From positions 571,742,880 to 571,806,879 of the forward strand of contig NC_053037.3 of NCBI RefSeq assembly GCF_002575655.3: a DNA stretch of 64,000 nucleotides, read 5' to 3'. Position 1 is the stretch's first letter, and each line of letters opens with the position of its first letter. Made by a program: the position numbers and the translations under genes. The stretch comes from Aegilops tauschii subsp. strangulata (taxonomy: Eukaryota > Streptophyta > Magnoliopsida > Poales > Poaceae). The notes under the pieces are model-generated. The model did no database searches and was not told the origin of the DNA. It worked only from the letters and a program-made list of their open reading frames with translations. Of the stretch, positions 47,705 through 59,789 are shown piece after piece.

Positions 47705-49375
47705 TGAAGGAAATATGCCCTAGAGGCAATAATAAAGTTATTATTTATTTCCTTATTTCATGATAAATGTTTCTTATTCATGCTAGAATTGTATTAACTG
47801 GAAACTTAGTACATGTGTGAATACATAGACAAACAAAGTGTCACTAGTATGCCTCTACCTGACTAGCTCGTTGAATCAAAGATGGTTAAGTTTCCTAGCC
47901 ATAGACATGAGTTTTCATTTGATTAATGGGATCACATCATTAGAGAATGATGTGATTGACTTGACCCATTTCGTTAGCTTAGCACTTGATCGTTTAGTAT
48001 GTTGCTATTGCTTTCTTCATGACTTATACATGTTCCTATGACTATGAGATTATACAACTCCCGAATACTGGAGGAACACTTTGTGTGCTACCAAACGTCA
48101 CAACGTAACTGGGTGATTATAAAGGTGCTCTACAGGTGTCTCCGATGGTACTTGTTGACTTGACATAGATCGAGATTAGGATTTGTCACTCCGATTGTCG
48201 GAGAGGTATCTCTGGGCCCTCTCGGTAATGCACATCACTAGAAGCCTTGCAAACAATGTGACTAATGAGTTAGTTGCGGGATGATGCATTACGGAATGAG
48301 TAACGAGATTGAACTAGGTATTGAGATACCGACGATCGAATCTCAGGCAAGTAACATACCTATGACAAAGGGAACAACGTATGTTGTTATGCGATTTGAC
48401 CGATAAAGATCTTCATAGAATATGTGGGAACCAATATGAGCATGCAGGTTCCGCTATTGGTTATTGACCGGAAATGTGTCTCGGTCATGTCTACATAGTT
48501 CTCGAACCCGTAGGGTCCGCACGCTTAACCTTCGGTGACGGTCGGTATTATGAGTTTATGTGTTTTGATGTACCGAAGCTAGTTCGGAGTCCCGGATGAG
48601 ATCGGGGACATGACGAGGAGTCTCGAAATGGTCGAGACGTAAAGATCGATATATTGGACGACTATATTCGGACATCGGAAAGGTTCCGAGTAATTCGGAT
48701 ATTTTTCGGAGTATGGGGGAGTTATGGGAATATGGGGGAAGAAGTATTGGGCCTCATGGGCCAAGTGGTGGAAGAGAGGAGGCAGGACAAGGCAGGGTGC
48801 GCGGCCCCCTAGCCCAAACCTAATTGTACTAGGGGGTCGGCCCCCCTTTCCTCCTTTCCTCCCTCTCCTTCCTTCTCCCTCCCTTCCTCTTGGTGGACTC
48901 CTACTAGGACTTGGAGTCCTAGTAGGACTCCACACTTTGGCGCGCTTCTTGGGACGGCCGGCCTCCCCTCCTCTCCTCCTTTATATACTGAAGCATGGAG
49001 CACCCCATAGACACAAGTTGAGCAGTTAATCTTTTAGCCGTGTGCGGTGCCCCCCTCCACCATAATCCACCTCGTTCATATCATCGTAGTGCTTAGGCGA
49101 AGCCCTGCGCCGGTAGCTTCATCATGACCGTCATCACGCCATCGTGTTGCCGATCGTCACCGAGCCGAACGTGTGCAGATCACGGAGGTGCCGTACTTTC
49201 GGTGCTAGGATCAGTCGATCGTGAAGACGTACGACTACATCAACCGCGTTGTCATAACGCTTCCGCTTACGGTCTATGACAGTACATAGACAACACTCTC
49301 CCCTCTCGTTGCTACGCATCACCATGATCTTGCGTGTCCGTAGGTTTTTTTTTGAAATTACTACGTTCCCCAACA
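47705..49375 (+). repeat. Angela 3' LTR (1671 bp, complete)
   Basis: TGAAGGAAATATGCCC to CCCCAACA. Length fits the family. A TATA box lies at 48980-48988. The target duplication of the element should be GTGCC (49376-49380). Confidence 0.93.
48980..48988 (+). promoter_or_regulatory. TATA box of Angela LTR
   Basis: TTTATATAC follows a CT-rich stretch, the position used in the BARE1 promoter. Confidence 0.6.
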
Positions 49376-50170
49376 GTGCCCTATAGTGGGTTCGATCTTA
49401 CGGTGCTTGATCCTAGTGACAGAAAGGGAACCGACACGTATGTATCGTTGCTACTAAGGATAAAAAGATGATATCTATATCTACGCAATAGATAAACGGA
49501 TCTTGTCTACATCATGTCATCATTCTTATTGCATTACTCCGTTTTTCCATGAACTTAATACACTAGATTCATGCTGGATAGCGGTCGATGTGTGGAGTAA
49601 TAGTAGTAGATTCAGGCAGGAGTCGGTCTACTAATCCTGGACGTGATGCCTATGTAATGATCATTTCCTTGATATCGTCATAATTATTTGAAGTTCTATC
49701 AATTGCCCAACAGTAATTTGTTTACCCACCGTTTGCTATTTTTCTCGAGAGAAGCCACTAGTGAAACCTACGGCCCCGGGTCTTCTTTCCCATATAGTTG
49801 GCTTGCGATCTACTTTTGCTTTGCGTTTATTTTGAGATCTATTCAACCAAAAAAAATACAAAAATACCTTGCTGCAATTTATTCTTATTTATTTTGTTTG
49901 GCGTTCGATCTATCAATCTACTACAATTTTCCTCACGTCCGCTCTGCCTATCTTGAGGCGCCGTACCCCGGAAGGGATTGACAACCCCTTTAACACGTCG
50001 GGTTGCGAGTATTTGTTCTTTATTTGCAGGGTCTATTTACGTTGTGTTGCTTGGTTCTCCTACTGGTTCGATAACCTTGGTTTCATATCTGAGGGAAATA
50101 ACTACCGCCGCTGTGCTGCATTATCCCTTCCTCTTTGGGGAAATACCGACGTAGCTTCAAGCAACATCAA
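49376..50170 (+). repeat. Sabrina-like 5' LTR, right part
   Basis: It starts GTGCC, aligned to 55739 in the 3' LTR, and shares GGTTCGATCTTACGG and following sequence with it up to AAAAAGATGA. Its end, near AAGCAACATCA, is set by the PBS that follows. Confidence 0.82.
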
Positions 50171-50180
50171 AAGGAATTTC

Positions 50181-50198
50181 TGGCACCGTTGCCGGGGA
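50181..50198 (+). other. Primer binding site (tRNA-Asp type)
   Basis: TGGCACCGTTGCCGGGGA; the family form is TGGCGCCGTTGCCGGGGA, complementary to tRNA-Asp. One base differs. Confidence 0.85.
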
Positions 50199-50386
50199 GG
50201 ATCTTCATCACAACCAGGTTCCTAATCACAAATCTCATCTCCTCGCAATTTACATTATTTTCCATTTTCCTCTCGTTTTCCTGTCCCCCACTTCACAAAA
50301 ATTTGCCGTTTTATTCGCCTCTCTTTTTCCGTTCGCCGTTTCCTTGCCGGATCTGTTTTTGAGTGCAATCTTGTTGTGTGGTCATC

Positions 50387-51595
50387 ATGACTCAAGAGAA
50401 CACCAAATTGTGTGACTTCTCAAATACCAACAACAATGATTTTATTGGCACTCCGATTGCTCCTCCCGCCACTAGTGCGGAGTCTTGTGATATTAATACT
50501 GCTTTGCTGAATCTTGTTATGAAGGACCAATTTTCCGGTACTCCTAATGAGGATGCCGCGTCCCATCTTAATACCTTCGTGGAATTATGCGATATGCAAA
50601 AGAAAAAAGATGTGGACAATGATGTGGTCAAGATGAAATTATTTCCGTTTTCTTTGCATGATTCTACAAAAATTTGGTTCTCTTCTTTGCCTCGCAATAG
50701 TATCGATTCATGGAATAAGTGCAAAGATGCTTTTATCACTAAGTATTTTCCGCCCCGAAAAATCATTTCCCTTAGAACCCAGATCATGAATATCAAGCAA
50801 CTTGAACATGAGCATGTTGCACAATCTTGGGAAAGGATGAAAATGATGCTAAGGAATTGCCCAACTCATGGGTTAAATTTTTGGATGATCATACAAAAAC
50901 TTGATGCGGGGTTGAATTTTGTTTCTCGTAATCTTTTAGATTCCGCCGCGGGTGGTACTTTTATGGAAATTACTTTGGGTGAAGCCACCAAATTTCTTGA
51001 TAATATCATGGCAAATTATTCACAATGGCATACCGAAAGGGCGCCTACTAGTAAAAAAGTTAATTCGGTTGAAGAAATTTCTTCTTTGAGTGATAAAGTC
51101 GATGCTCTTATGAAATTGGTTGCTCGTAAAAGTGCTCCTATTGATTTTAATGATATGCCTTTGTCTACCTTGATTGAGCAAAATAGTGATGCCTTTGATG
51201 TGAATTTTATCTCTTGAAATAATTTCAACAACAATGCTTATAGAGGAAATTTCAATCCTAGGCCTTTTCCTAGTAATAACTCTAATAATTATGGTAATTC
51301 CTATGGAAATCAATCTTAGAATAATAATAGGAATACCTCTGATCTTGAGAATAATATTAAAGAATTTATCAACATGCAAAAAGTTTTCAACACTTCCATA
51401 GAAGAAAAGTTGAATAAGATTGATGATTTGTCTAGAAGTGTTGATAGAATTGCTCATGATGTGGAAAATCTCAAGTTGAAAAGTTTTGGGCCTAAGGTTG
51501 ATGAATCAATTAAAGCTCTTTATGTTTCTATGAAAGTAAGAAAAGAACTGCTATGCTTAGAGCTAAAAGAGAATCTTAGAGAAAGCTTTTTCTAG
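50387..51595 (+). pseudogene. Sabrina-like gag (Athila type), with stops
   Basis: The start is taken at the ATG at 50387, because the ORF Met at 50363 adds only eight uncharacteristic residues. A Retrotrans_gag domain spans about residues 50-200 (KMKLFPFSLHDSTKIWF, SWNKCKDAFITKYFPP). TGA at 51215-51217 and TAG at 51317-51319 interrupt an Asn-rich linker (NNYGNSYGN), and a coiled-coil-like part follows (IEEKLNKIDDLSRSVDRI). A frameshift near 51533 separates it from the protease part. Confidence 0.87.
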
Positions 51596-52463
51596 TGATT
51601 ATTCTTGCAAAAATGATGAAGATCTTAAAATGATTGGTGTTTCTTCTATTGATTCCTTGTTTAGTAAAGATAAGATTGATGAAAAAGGGACTGGAGAAGA
51701 GTCAACTTTAGGTAGAATGCGTCCCAATATTTTGGAGGGTGAAAATCTTGTTGAGAAAATTGATGAAAGTGGGTTTGGAGAGGTCGAAACTTTAGTTAGT
51801 GATGCACCCACTCTTTTGGATTACAAAGACTTTAATTATGATAGTTGCTTTTTGATTGATTGTATTTCTTTGTTGCAATGCATGCTAAATTCACCCCATG
51901 CTTATGAACAAAACAAAGCTTTTACTAAACATATTGTTGATGCTATGATGAAAGCTTTGGAAGAAAAATTGGAATTAGATGTATCAATTCCTAGAAAATT
52001 GCATGATGAATGGGAACCTACTAGCAAAGTCAAGATTAAAAATTATGAGTGTTTTGCTTTGTGTGACTTGGGTGCTAGTGTTTCTAAAATTCCGAAATCT
52101 TTATTTGATGTGCTTGGTCTTACCAATCTTGAAGAATGTTCTTTAAATTTGCACTTGGCGGATTCTACAATTAAAAAGCCTATGAAAAGAATTAATGATG
52201 TTCTTATTATTGCAAATAGGAATTATGTGCCCATAGATTTTATTGTTCTTGATTTTGATTGCAATTCGTCTTGTCCAATTATTCTTGGTAGACCGTTTTT
52301 ACGCACTATCGATGCCATGATTGATATGAAAGAAGACAATATTAAGTTCCAATTTCCTTTGAGGAAGGGCATGGAACACTTTCCTAGAACAAAAATCAGG
52401 CCACCTTATGAATCAGTCATGAGGGCATCTTATGGATCTCAAACCAAAGATGACAAAACGTAG
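51596..52463 (+). pseudogene. Sabrina-like protease region
   Basis: The ORF at 51630-52463 encodes a Glu/Asp-rich linker followed by an aspartic protease of the Athila type: the site is ALCDLGASVSKIP, with D-L-G-A in place of D-T-G-A, and the second motif IILGRPFLRTIDAM is complete. D-L-G is usual in this clade. The frame is open, but it is cut off from gag by the upstream shift. It ends at a TAG at 52461-52463; no RT follows. Confidence 0.85.
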
Positions 52464-54954
52464 ATCCTTGCCTTACGCCTAGCTAAGGGCGTAAAACTAT
52501 AGCGCTTGTTGGGAGGCAACCCAATGAATAAAATTTATTTTTTTATTTTTGCTTTATGTTCTTGTGTGTTTGCTAAATTATGCCTCTGGTATGATTATGT
52601 TTTTTGTGTTTTAATTAGTGTTTGTTCCAAGTAAAGCCTTTAGGATCTTGTTGGGTGATAGTTGTTTGATCTTGCTGAAAAAGACAGAAACTTTGCGCTT
52701 ACGAAAATAATTTTGATAAATCACAGAAAAGAGCTTTTGCCCTGATTCTTTTTGCAGAAGATTAATATACACATTACCCTGGTCGTCCTAATTTTTTAGA
52801 ATTTTTGGAGTTCCAGAAGTATTCTAAAGTTCCAGATTACTACAAACTGTTCTGTTTTGACAGATTCTATTTTTTTGTGTTGTGTGCTTATTTTGATGGC
52901 TCTATGGTTTTATTTGATAAGTTTTTGCCATAGAAAAGTTGGAATACAGTAGATATAATACAAAAACAAAATATGAATAGGTTTGATACAACACTTATAG
53001 TAGTGGTTTGCTTTCTTTTACTAATGGGTCTCACAAAGGTTTTGCTGAGTTTTGTGTGATTGAAGTTTTCAAGTTTTGGGTTATCTTACAATGGATGAAA
53101 GAAGGATAGAAGAGCCTAAGATTGGGGATGCCCCGGCATCCCAAGGTATTATCCAAGAATGAGCAACAAACTAAGCTTGGGGATGCCCTCGAGAGGCATA
53201 CCCTCTTTCTTCTAACGACCATCGATATTTTACTCGAGGCTATATTTTTATTCATCACATGATATGTGTTTTGCTTGGAGCGTCTTGTATGATATATGTG
53301 TTTTCTTGTTTTATTTTGTGTTTTAAGTCATCAACCCTTGCTGGACACACCTATTTGAGAGAGCCCAAATTATACCATGACTTGTTAGAGTTGCTCTCTG
53401 TGCTTCACTTAAATATTTTGTGAGCTAGGACTTGCTCTATTGCTGCACTTATATCTTTTTGAGCACGGTGTGCTTAGTATTTTTGAAGAAATGCTCTCTT
53501 GCTTCACTTAGATTTATTTGAGAGTTAGTAAAATTTTGAATAAATTCTCTCTTTCTTCACTTAAATTATTTTTAGAGAAAGAAAATTTGTTATGCTCATG
53601 ATCTTCACTTATATTTGTTTGAGCTTATGAAGAGCAACACATGAAAATTAGGCCCAAAGTGATAGATATCCAAGAAGGATAAAGTAAAAAATAAAAATGT
53701 CATGAAGATCATTGGACAAAATAAACTTGATTCTTAGTAATAGTTTTGAGATATGATGATGTGATATGTGAGTTATGTTGATGAGTAATTATGATTTAAT
53801 AAAAATATTGGTGTTAAGGTTTGTGATTCCCTATGCATGCACGAAAGTCAATAATCATGCAATGAAAATTATATCCTACTTGTGGTGCATTATTCGGTGT
53901 TAATTATGCTTAATGCTTGCTTATGCTATTATTCGTTTCTTGGTTGGTCGCTTCTCAATCTTTTTGCTAGCCTTCATTTTGCACTAAGTATGATCTCTAC
54001 TTGTGCATCCAAAATCCTTTAAACTAGTTTTGCCACATGAGTCCACTATATCTACCTATATGCGGTATTCTTTTGCCATTCTAAGCAAATTTGCATGTGC
54101 CATCTCTAATTTTCAAAATAAACTTCTCTTTTGTGTGTTTGTTTCGCTTGCGGAACGGTAACAGGTGGCTAATATTTTCCATGCTGGATGTGTTATTCTC
54201 ACGATGAGTGTTTATTCACTTGTCATTGCATGAGAGTGAGGCAAAGGTTTTAGGGATGCCCAGTCCCGAAATGCAAAAATGAATTTACTTTATGTTGTCA
54301 AATAATAAATTCCTTGGAAAGTGTTGGTATGGAAGGCAACTGTGGATTCGACTATCCATGGAAAGTGAAAGTATGGTGGAAAAAGGAATAAACTTTAATT
54401 TCTGTTTGGGAACCGCCTATGGCATATCTAGCATGGAAAGTGTTCGGAACTCTCAGTCATTTTTGTTGGTGCGATGGATACACCTCCCAAAATGTTTTTA
54501 TCTCTATTTTTCACTTTGAGCTCTGGCACCTCTACAAATCCCTACTTCCCTCTACGAAGGGCCTTTCTTTTACTTTATGTAATTTTTATTTTGAATTTGA
54601 GTCTCCATCCTCTCTTATAAAAGCACCAACTAAGAGGCAATATGATCTTCCTTATGTATTGGGTGTAGCTAATATTCGAGTGTGTTTCATGAATGGATCA
54701 ATGTTTGAGCATGATGGGCTAGGGATAACTTGTTTTAGCATTGATATTTTGAAAGACATGGTTGCTTGTTGATATGCTTGAGTATCTAAATTATTATGTC
54801 AAAACTAGACTATTGCTTTGAATCACATAAAAGTCCAAATGTCCATGCTAAAGAAAAGAATATGATATGACATGATAAACAACACTCCACATCAAAAATT
54901 CTATTTTTATGACTTACCTACTCGAGGACGAGCAGGAGTTAAGCTTGGGGTTGC
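52464..54954 (+). other. Sabrina-like 3' noncoding region
   Basis: 2.5 kb without supported genes. It starts with a likely stem-loop (GCGCTTGTTGGGAGGCAACC, about 52502-52521) known from this family. Two copies of TTGGGGATGCCC lie at 53122 and 53175. A hairpin repeat array follows at 53385-53640. It ends in the PPT (AAGCTTGGGG, about 54941-54950). Small ORFs at 54292-54772 have no domain. Confidence 0.7.
53385..53640 (+). repeat. Imperfect hairpin repeat array
   Basis: About five units of 45-60 bp, each built as GCTCTC ... TTCACTTA(A/T)AT ... TTTGAGAG(C), so each can fold into a stem between its CTCT and AGAG ends with the conserved TTCACTTA in the loop. Confidence 0.7.
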
Positions 54955-55835
54955 TGATACGTCTCCAATGTATCTATAATTTTTGATTGTTCCATGTTGT
55001 TTTATTATCAATCTTGGATGTTTTATAACCATTTTATAGTCATTTTATATCATTTTTGGTACTAACCTATTGACATAGTGCCAAGTGCCAGTTGCCGTTT
55101 TTTCCATGTTTTTTACATCGCAGGAAATCAATATCAAACGGAGTCCAAATTCCACGAAACTATACGGAGATTTTTTATGGACCGGAAGGAAGATGTTGGG
55201 CCCTCGTTGCACCTAGGGGGAGTTCCGAGGAGGGGACAACCCACCAGGGCGCGCGAGGAGGCCCAGGCGTGCCCGTGTGGGTTGTGCCCCCGAGACCGCC
55301 TCTTTGCTCTATAAATACCCAAATATTCCAGAAACCGTAAGAGCGTCGACGAAATATTCATCCAGCCGCCGCAGAGTCCAGAACCACCAGATCCAATCTA
55401 GACACCATCACGGAGGGTTTCACCACTTTCATTGGTGCCTCTCCGATGATGCGTGAGTAGTTCTTTCTAGACCTTCGGATCCGTAGTTAGTAGTTAGATG
55501 GCTTCCTCTCTCTCGCTGAATTCTCAATACAATGGTCTCTTGGAGATCCATATGATGTAACTCTTTTTGCGGTGTGTTTGTTGGGATCTGATGAACTTCG
55601 AGTTTATGATCAGTTATATCTTTTTATATCCATGACAGTTATTTGAGTTTCTTTGATCTCTTATAGCCTCGTATTTCTTCTCCGGTATTTGGGTTTTGTT
55701 TGGCCAACTTGATCTATTTATCTTGCAATGGGAAGAGGTGCCCGGTAGTCGGTTCGATCTTACGGTGCTTGATCCTAGTGACAGAAAGGGAACCGACATG
55801 TATGTATCGTTGCTACTAAGGATAAAAAGATGAGA
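54955..55835 (+). repeat. Sabrina-like 3' LTR, left part
   Basis: It starts TGATACGTCTCC after the PPT. A TATA box CTCTATAAATA lies at 55307-55317. E6 interrupts it at 55836. Confidence 0.87.
55307..55317 (+). promoter_or_regulatory. TATA box of Sabrina-like LTR
   Basis: CTCTATAAATA downstream of a GC-rich stretch, suitable as core promoter. Confidence 0.55.
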
Positions 55836-56049
55836 CACTACAAAAAAAATACACTTCCGCGATGATACGTGTTTGTCACAGTAGGTCGCGTTTTTTGTCA
55901 TGCATGTACATCCATGATGATTTTATGATAGAATCAAGATAGTCATACCTGTGCTGTCGTAGAAGTATTCCATGACATTACCAAAATTATCATCACGGAA
56001 GTGTCCACTTCCATGACGATAAATCGCGCGTCACAGAAGTGCGTTCGTC

Positions 56050-57090
56050 AAGGGTGACCGACACGTGGCATCCACCATAACGGAACGCCGTTAAGCTATC
56101 GGGTCGGGTTTTGGATCCGATAACCCGTTAACAGCCCCGACCAATGGGAAATTTCCACGTGTAAAATTCTTATTCGCCGGATGAAACACGTGTCAGCTTG
56201 TCAGTGGGTCAGATAGGCGACACGTGCCACGGCCCACCACTGGCCCATTTAGCTTACAAAGCCGGCCCGTTTGACTTGGTCAAAAGTTAACGGGCTGGCC
56301 CATGAAAAGCCTGTTAACGGTCTCTTCGTAAATAGCGCATTTTACGGCTCGTTAACTCACGACCCGTTAGGCCCTAAAGGAAATCGGCCCAACAACGTCA
56401 TGTGGGCCGTCGAATATAACACCAGCACATTTCACTTTCGGCCCATGTATGGCCCACGACGTCTTTCGGCCCATATGAGGCCTTCGTATCTTTCGGCCCT
56501 TTACAGGCCCACTATGACTCTAGCCCATAATGAACAGTAATTTTCTTTATACCCGTTAACGGCCCGTGATTTACATGGGCCGTTTCTAGCCCGTGTTAGC
56601 TTTCGGCCTATGGACGGCCCATACGTTCTTGGGCTCCTTTTCGGCCCTCGATTACTTCCGGCCCGTTACCGGCCTGTTCCCCTAATGGGCCAAATTCAGC
56701 CCATGGCAAGAGTCGGCCTGTTACTCACCTGTTCCCCTAATGGGCCAAATTCGGCGCATGGCAAGAGTCGGCCCGTTACTGGCCTGTTACCCTAATGGGC
56801 CAAATTCGGCCCATGGCAAGAGTCGGCCCGTTCCTAGCCTGTTAACCCGTTGCGCCGTTTCCAGCCCGTCCTATATTCTGGCCCATTAACGACCCGTTAT
56901 GCCTATGACAGAATTAAGCCTTTGCTGTCCTACGGCCTATTAACGGCCTGTTACCGTGCTGGGCCGATACCAATTACGCCCGATTACGGCCCATGTAGAC
57001 CCATTTATCCGACGGCCCGAGGCCCATTTATCGACGGCCCGTAGGAGACCCATGGATCCTACGGCCCGTATATGGCCCATGGTAGTTTCG
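56050..57090. repeat. E6 subterminal repeat region (GGCCCGTTA / CGGCCCAT motifs)
   Basis: Dozens of short copies of CGGCCC(G/A)T and its complement, spaced 15-60 bp, in both orientations. Within it, three tandem copies of a 55-bp unit starting GGGCCAAATTCGGC lie at about 56685-56850. Subterminal motif arrays of this kind are where CACTA proteins bind in En/Spm. Confidence 0.8.
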
Positions 57091-57414
57091 GCCACTAGCA
57101 AACCTGGGAAAAAGAAGACTAGGAAATAAATAAGGCTGAAACTAACGCTAGGCTATTAAGGCGATTGCACAGATTACATCCACTCCGCATCAAAGAGCGC
57201 CACTAGTGCAAATATAGGGAACACCCTACACTATACAAAAATGGCTTGCTGTTTTCAGCCGGTGGCTGCATGTTAAGAATAAATTTTGTATCGCACCAAA
57301 ACAAATTACAACCATATAACAAAAGGAAGGTGGGCATAAAACTTAACAGTCTAGCAGATAAATGCACCACCAGAAGTTCAGAAGCTCAGTTCATTTGATC
57401 TGACTGTTACGTTT

Positions 57415-58906
57415 TCATGATGTATTGGCTGATGGAGCACCATAATCCTCGCCTTCATTTCCCCTAGGTTCCTGAACAACATAGCAAATGTCTGATAGTC
57501 TAGTTTCAAAACCATGCATATCTTGACGACATTGAGCAATGTTTCTCCTTGTTTCACAAAGGGTCTCTGTTAGGGAATGGACTTGTGTCTGGAGCGCAGA
57601 TACAACATTGCTTTGAGCTTGCATATCTTGATCATGAGGCACTTTGGATGATATTGCCTTAACAACCAACCTAGTATTACGCAGGAACGTGCTTTTGGCA
57701 CTGTTAGTGGACAGGTACTGACCCACTGCAACAAGAGCTGACATTGCGGTTATAGTTGCCTCGCCACCTTCAGAAGGTGGCGGTTCCACCATTTTTTCCA
57801 TACCTCGCTGAAAAGTTGAGGTTTTACATTAGTAGTACCAGAATAGAAGATATTAAGGAGGCAGCAAAACCAAACAAAATAGCTTTGGTCTATATATAGA
57901 ACTTATTCTGGTGAACCCATGTAAAATACTAGTTGAATTTTATTGCAAAGTACATAATAAAACCAGGTTCCAAACATATGACCATGTGCCATCGCTAATG
58001 TATTGTCTATTTCTTCACATTGTATTGAGGGCTAAGGATAAAGAGACGAAGTTTATAATACGGTAAGCATAGTATGACATCATTCATATCACAAAACAAC
58101 TGAGAACAGACAAACAGGCATTTGTAACGTTGTGTGGGCAAGTCCAGCACAGAACTAGATTACGGGTCAAGATCAAAGGAACATCACTCCTCTCTTTTAA
58201 ACCTTGTAAGGTGCAATGATACGCTAAGACAATTGTGTATAAAATTGAAAAGAGTAATAGACATTGGCTGCAAACCATGCAGTTCAAGGCACAAGTCAAA
58301 GTAAGTAGTAGTTAAAAGGCATGAGGATTAAGGACTTACAACAACGACTTTGACTGGTGTAGTCATGCCCTTCTTCTTGATGGTGTGACAGTCCTTGAAG
58401 ATTTCCACAGCATTTGGTTCAGGTAATTTTTGGTCCTTGCGGGCTTTCCTCTGCATTTCAAACAAGTCAATATAGATCTCATAATATGGTACAACGAAAA
58501 GAGTGAAACAACAGCTAATTACAAGAGCCTCGCAGTGTGCAATATAGCTACGAGATCCTGTCGTCTGTTGGAATTTCACTTTTGTACGGTTGGCCTTGTT
58601 CTTTGAACAGTACACCTACAAGAAGATAGATTTGTGTGGCACATGCGTAAATAGGACGTCAACATGTGATCTGATCACATATATATAATGTACTTGAAAC
58701 TTCGGATCAGACCAGTGTTTAACAAGGCCCCTCCAGTCTTCATCCGATATATTTTCCACTGGAGATGTTTGGGAAAGTTCACTGTTAGCCTTGCCTTCAA
58801 AGTGAGTTTTCCTCAAGTTATACCGATACTGTCGCAGAGCAGACTTGAAAACATGGGTGCAAGCTTGTCTGGTTGCACCATCTTCGCTATCCAACTTGAA
58901 CCTCAT
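57415..58906 (-). CDS. E6 Transposase_24-like gene, 3' exons
   Basis: Four exons on the minus strand, 58906-58694, 58615-58523, 58450-58340 and 57807-57415, have GT-AG introns and all join in the same phase with no stop until the TGA at 57417-57415. The product contains the PF03004 core of the second protein of plant En/Spm CACTA elements (YNLRKTHFEG, EDWRGLVKHWSDPKFQ, KVKFQQTTGSRSY, EIFKDCHT) and a C-terminal helical, Gln-rich stretch (NVVSALQTQVHSLTETLCE). Upstream exons are listed separately. It looks undamaged. Its role is probably DNA binding in transposition rather than catalysis. Confidence 0.8.
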
Positions 58907-58991
58907 CTGTTGAAAATTATGGGAGTCTCATTATCAGCAACCTAGAAAGTATGGGACAAAGCAAGACGATATTACTAGTTTCCATACATAA

Positions 58992-59721
58992 CCATACTTA
59001 TAGATAAATGGTCGAGGAAGGTGTTGAACTGGGTTTCGTCTTTGTCACTCCTGTACTGAATCCTTGTTGGGAGGATACGTACATGACACCTAACGGCAAC
59101 CGCTGCCTCTGATACTAACTTGGCTGACTCTGTAGCATCACGTGGCCTTTTTAAACCTGCCTCAAAACGGATGTCCATTCTTCCTCCTCTAGATTTAGTT
59201 AACCTATCGAGCATTATCCCTGATGTTTGTTTCCTCTTGCGCCTAGGTGCCAGTCCAACAACGAACATAGGAAGTGTTAGTGTACATCAAACTGTGAGAC
59301 TACATATAAAGAAGCATGCAACTGTAACTTGACTCCAGCAACTACCTTCTTGCTGTTGAAGCTCACAAGGTTCATCTAATATTGCCAACTCGTCTTGTGT
59401 CAAGAGTGCTTGGGAAGTAGTGTCAGGTGGCAAGGGAGCTTGGGAACGTGCTGCTAGCTCAGTTGACGCACGAGTAAGTCGTGCAGCTAGTAGTACTGTG
59501 GTAGGTGTTGCAAGAACTAGGGTTGTCTCTGCTTGTTTGGTGGCAGCTATTTGTTTCTGTTTGGCTCTTTTTGCAACTCGTGTAGCATGGGATGCCGTGT
59601 TTGTAGAATTTTCCGCTGGACTTTGACCTTCTATTGCACCATCAGTACCAGCAGAATCTGCAGGATTCATCCGCTTCTCATTCCCTGCCATTCTGTGTTT
59701 CTTCCTCCTTCTCTGTGCCAT
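58992..59721 (-). CDS. E6 Transposase_24-like gene, upstream exons
   Basis: An exon at 59721-59346 opens with a basic MAQRRRKKHRM stretch (possible nuclear signal), then Ala/Thr-rich sequence and an acidic end. A second exon at about 59242-58992 continues (KRKQTSGIMLDRLTKSRGGRMDI, VRILPTRIQYRSD). The best GT-AG choices keep the second exon in phase with the following one if its donor is GTTATG at 58991, but the join between the two exons here is off by one base, so one boundary is wrong or a frameshift exists. Confidence 0.6.
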
Positions 59722-59789
59722 GTTAAGTCAAGCCGACAAGAAAAACGAATAAAAATTTAGTTCTTCAGAACAGATTGATGCGTGATGCA

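Larger units (their letters stand above)
42533..49375 (+). mobile_element. Angela/BARE1-type copia element (RLC_Angela), decayed, 5' LTR truncated by LARD-1
   Basis: The 3' LTR starts TGAAGGAAATATGCCC and ends ACGTTCCCCAACA; the leader, gag, integrase and RT match the Angela/BARE1 group of Ty1/copia. Domain order is gag, protease, integrase, RT, RNase H. It contains many stops and frameshifts, and most of RNase H is deleted near 47400-47440. Only the last 144 bp of the 5' LTR is in the window, because LARD-1 inserted at a TACGACT site, matched at 49227-49237 of the 3' LTR. Confidence 0.93.
49376..55835 (+). mobile_element. Sabrina-like gypsy element (Athila-type gag-protease), non-autonomous
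   Basis: Order: 5' LTR remnant, tRNA-Asp PBS, gag, protease, 2.5 kb of noncoding DNA, PPT, 3' LTR starting TGATACGTCTCC. There is no RT or integrase. LTR start, PBS and the AAGCTTGGGG purine tract match the Sabrina group of Triticeae. Angela interrupts the 5' LTR, and E6 the 3' LTR, both at sites that can be mapped against the other LTR. Assembled from both copies, the LTR is about 1.58 kb, as expected for the family. Confidence 0.88.

Noticed and set aside
54292..54772. ORFs of 75 and 117 codons near the Sabrina-like 3' LTR
   Set aside because: They overlap in different frames, have no domain and lie in the known noncoding 3' region.
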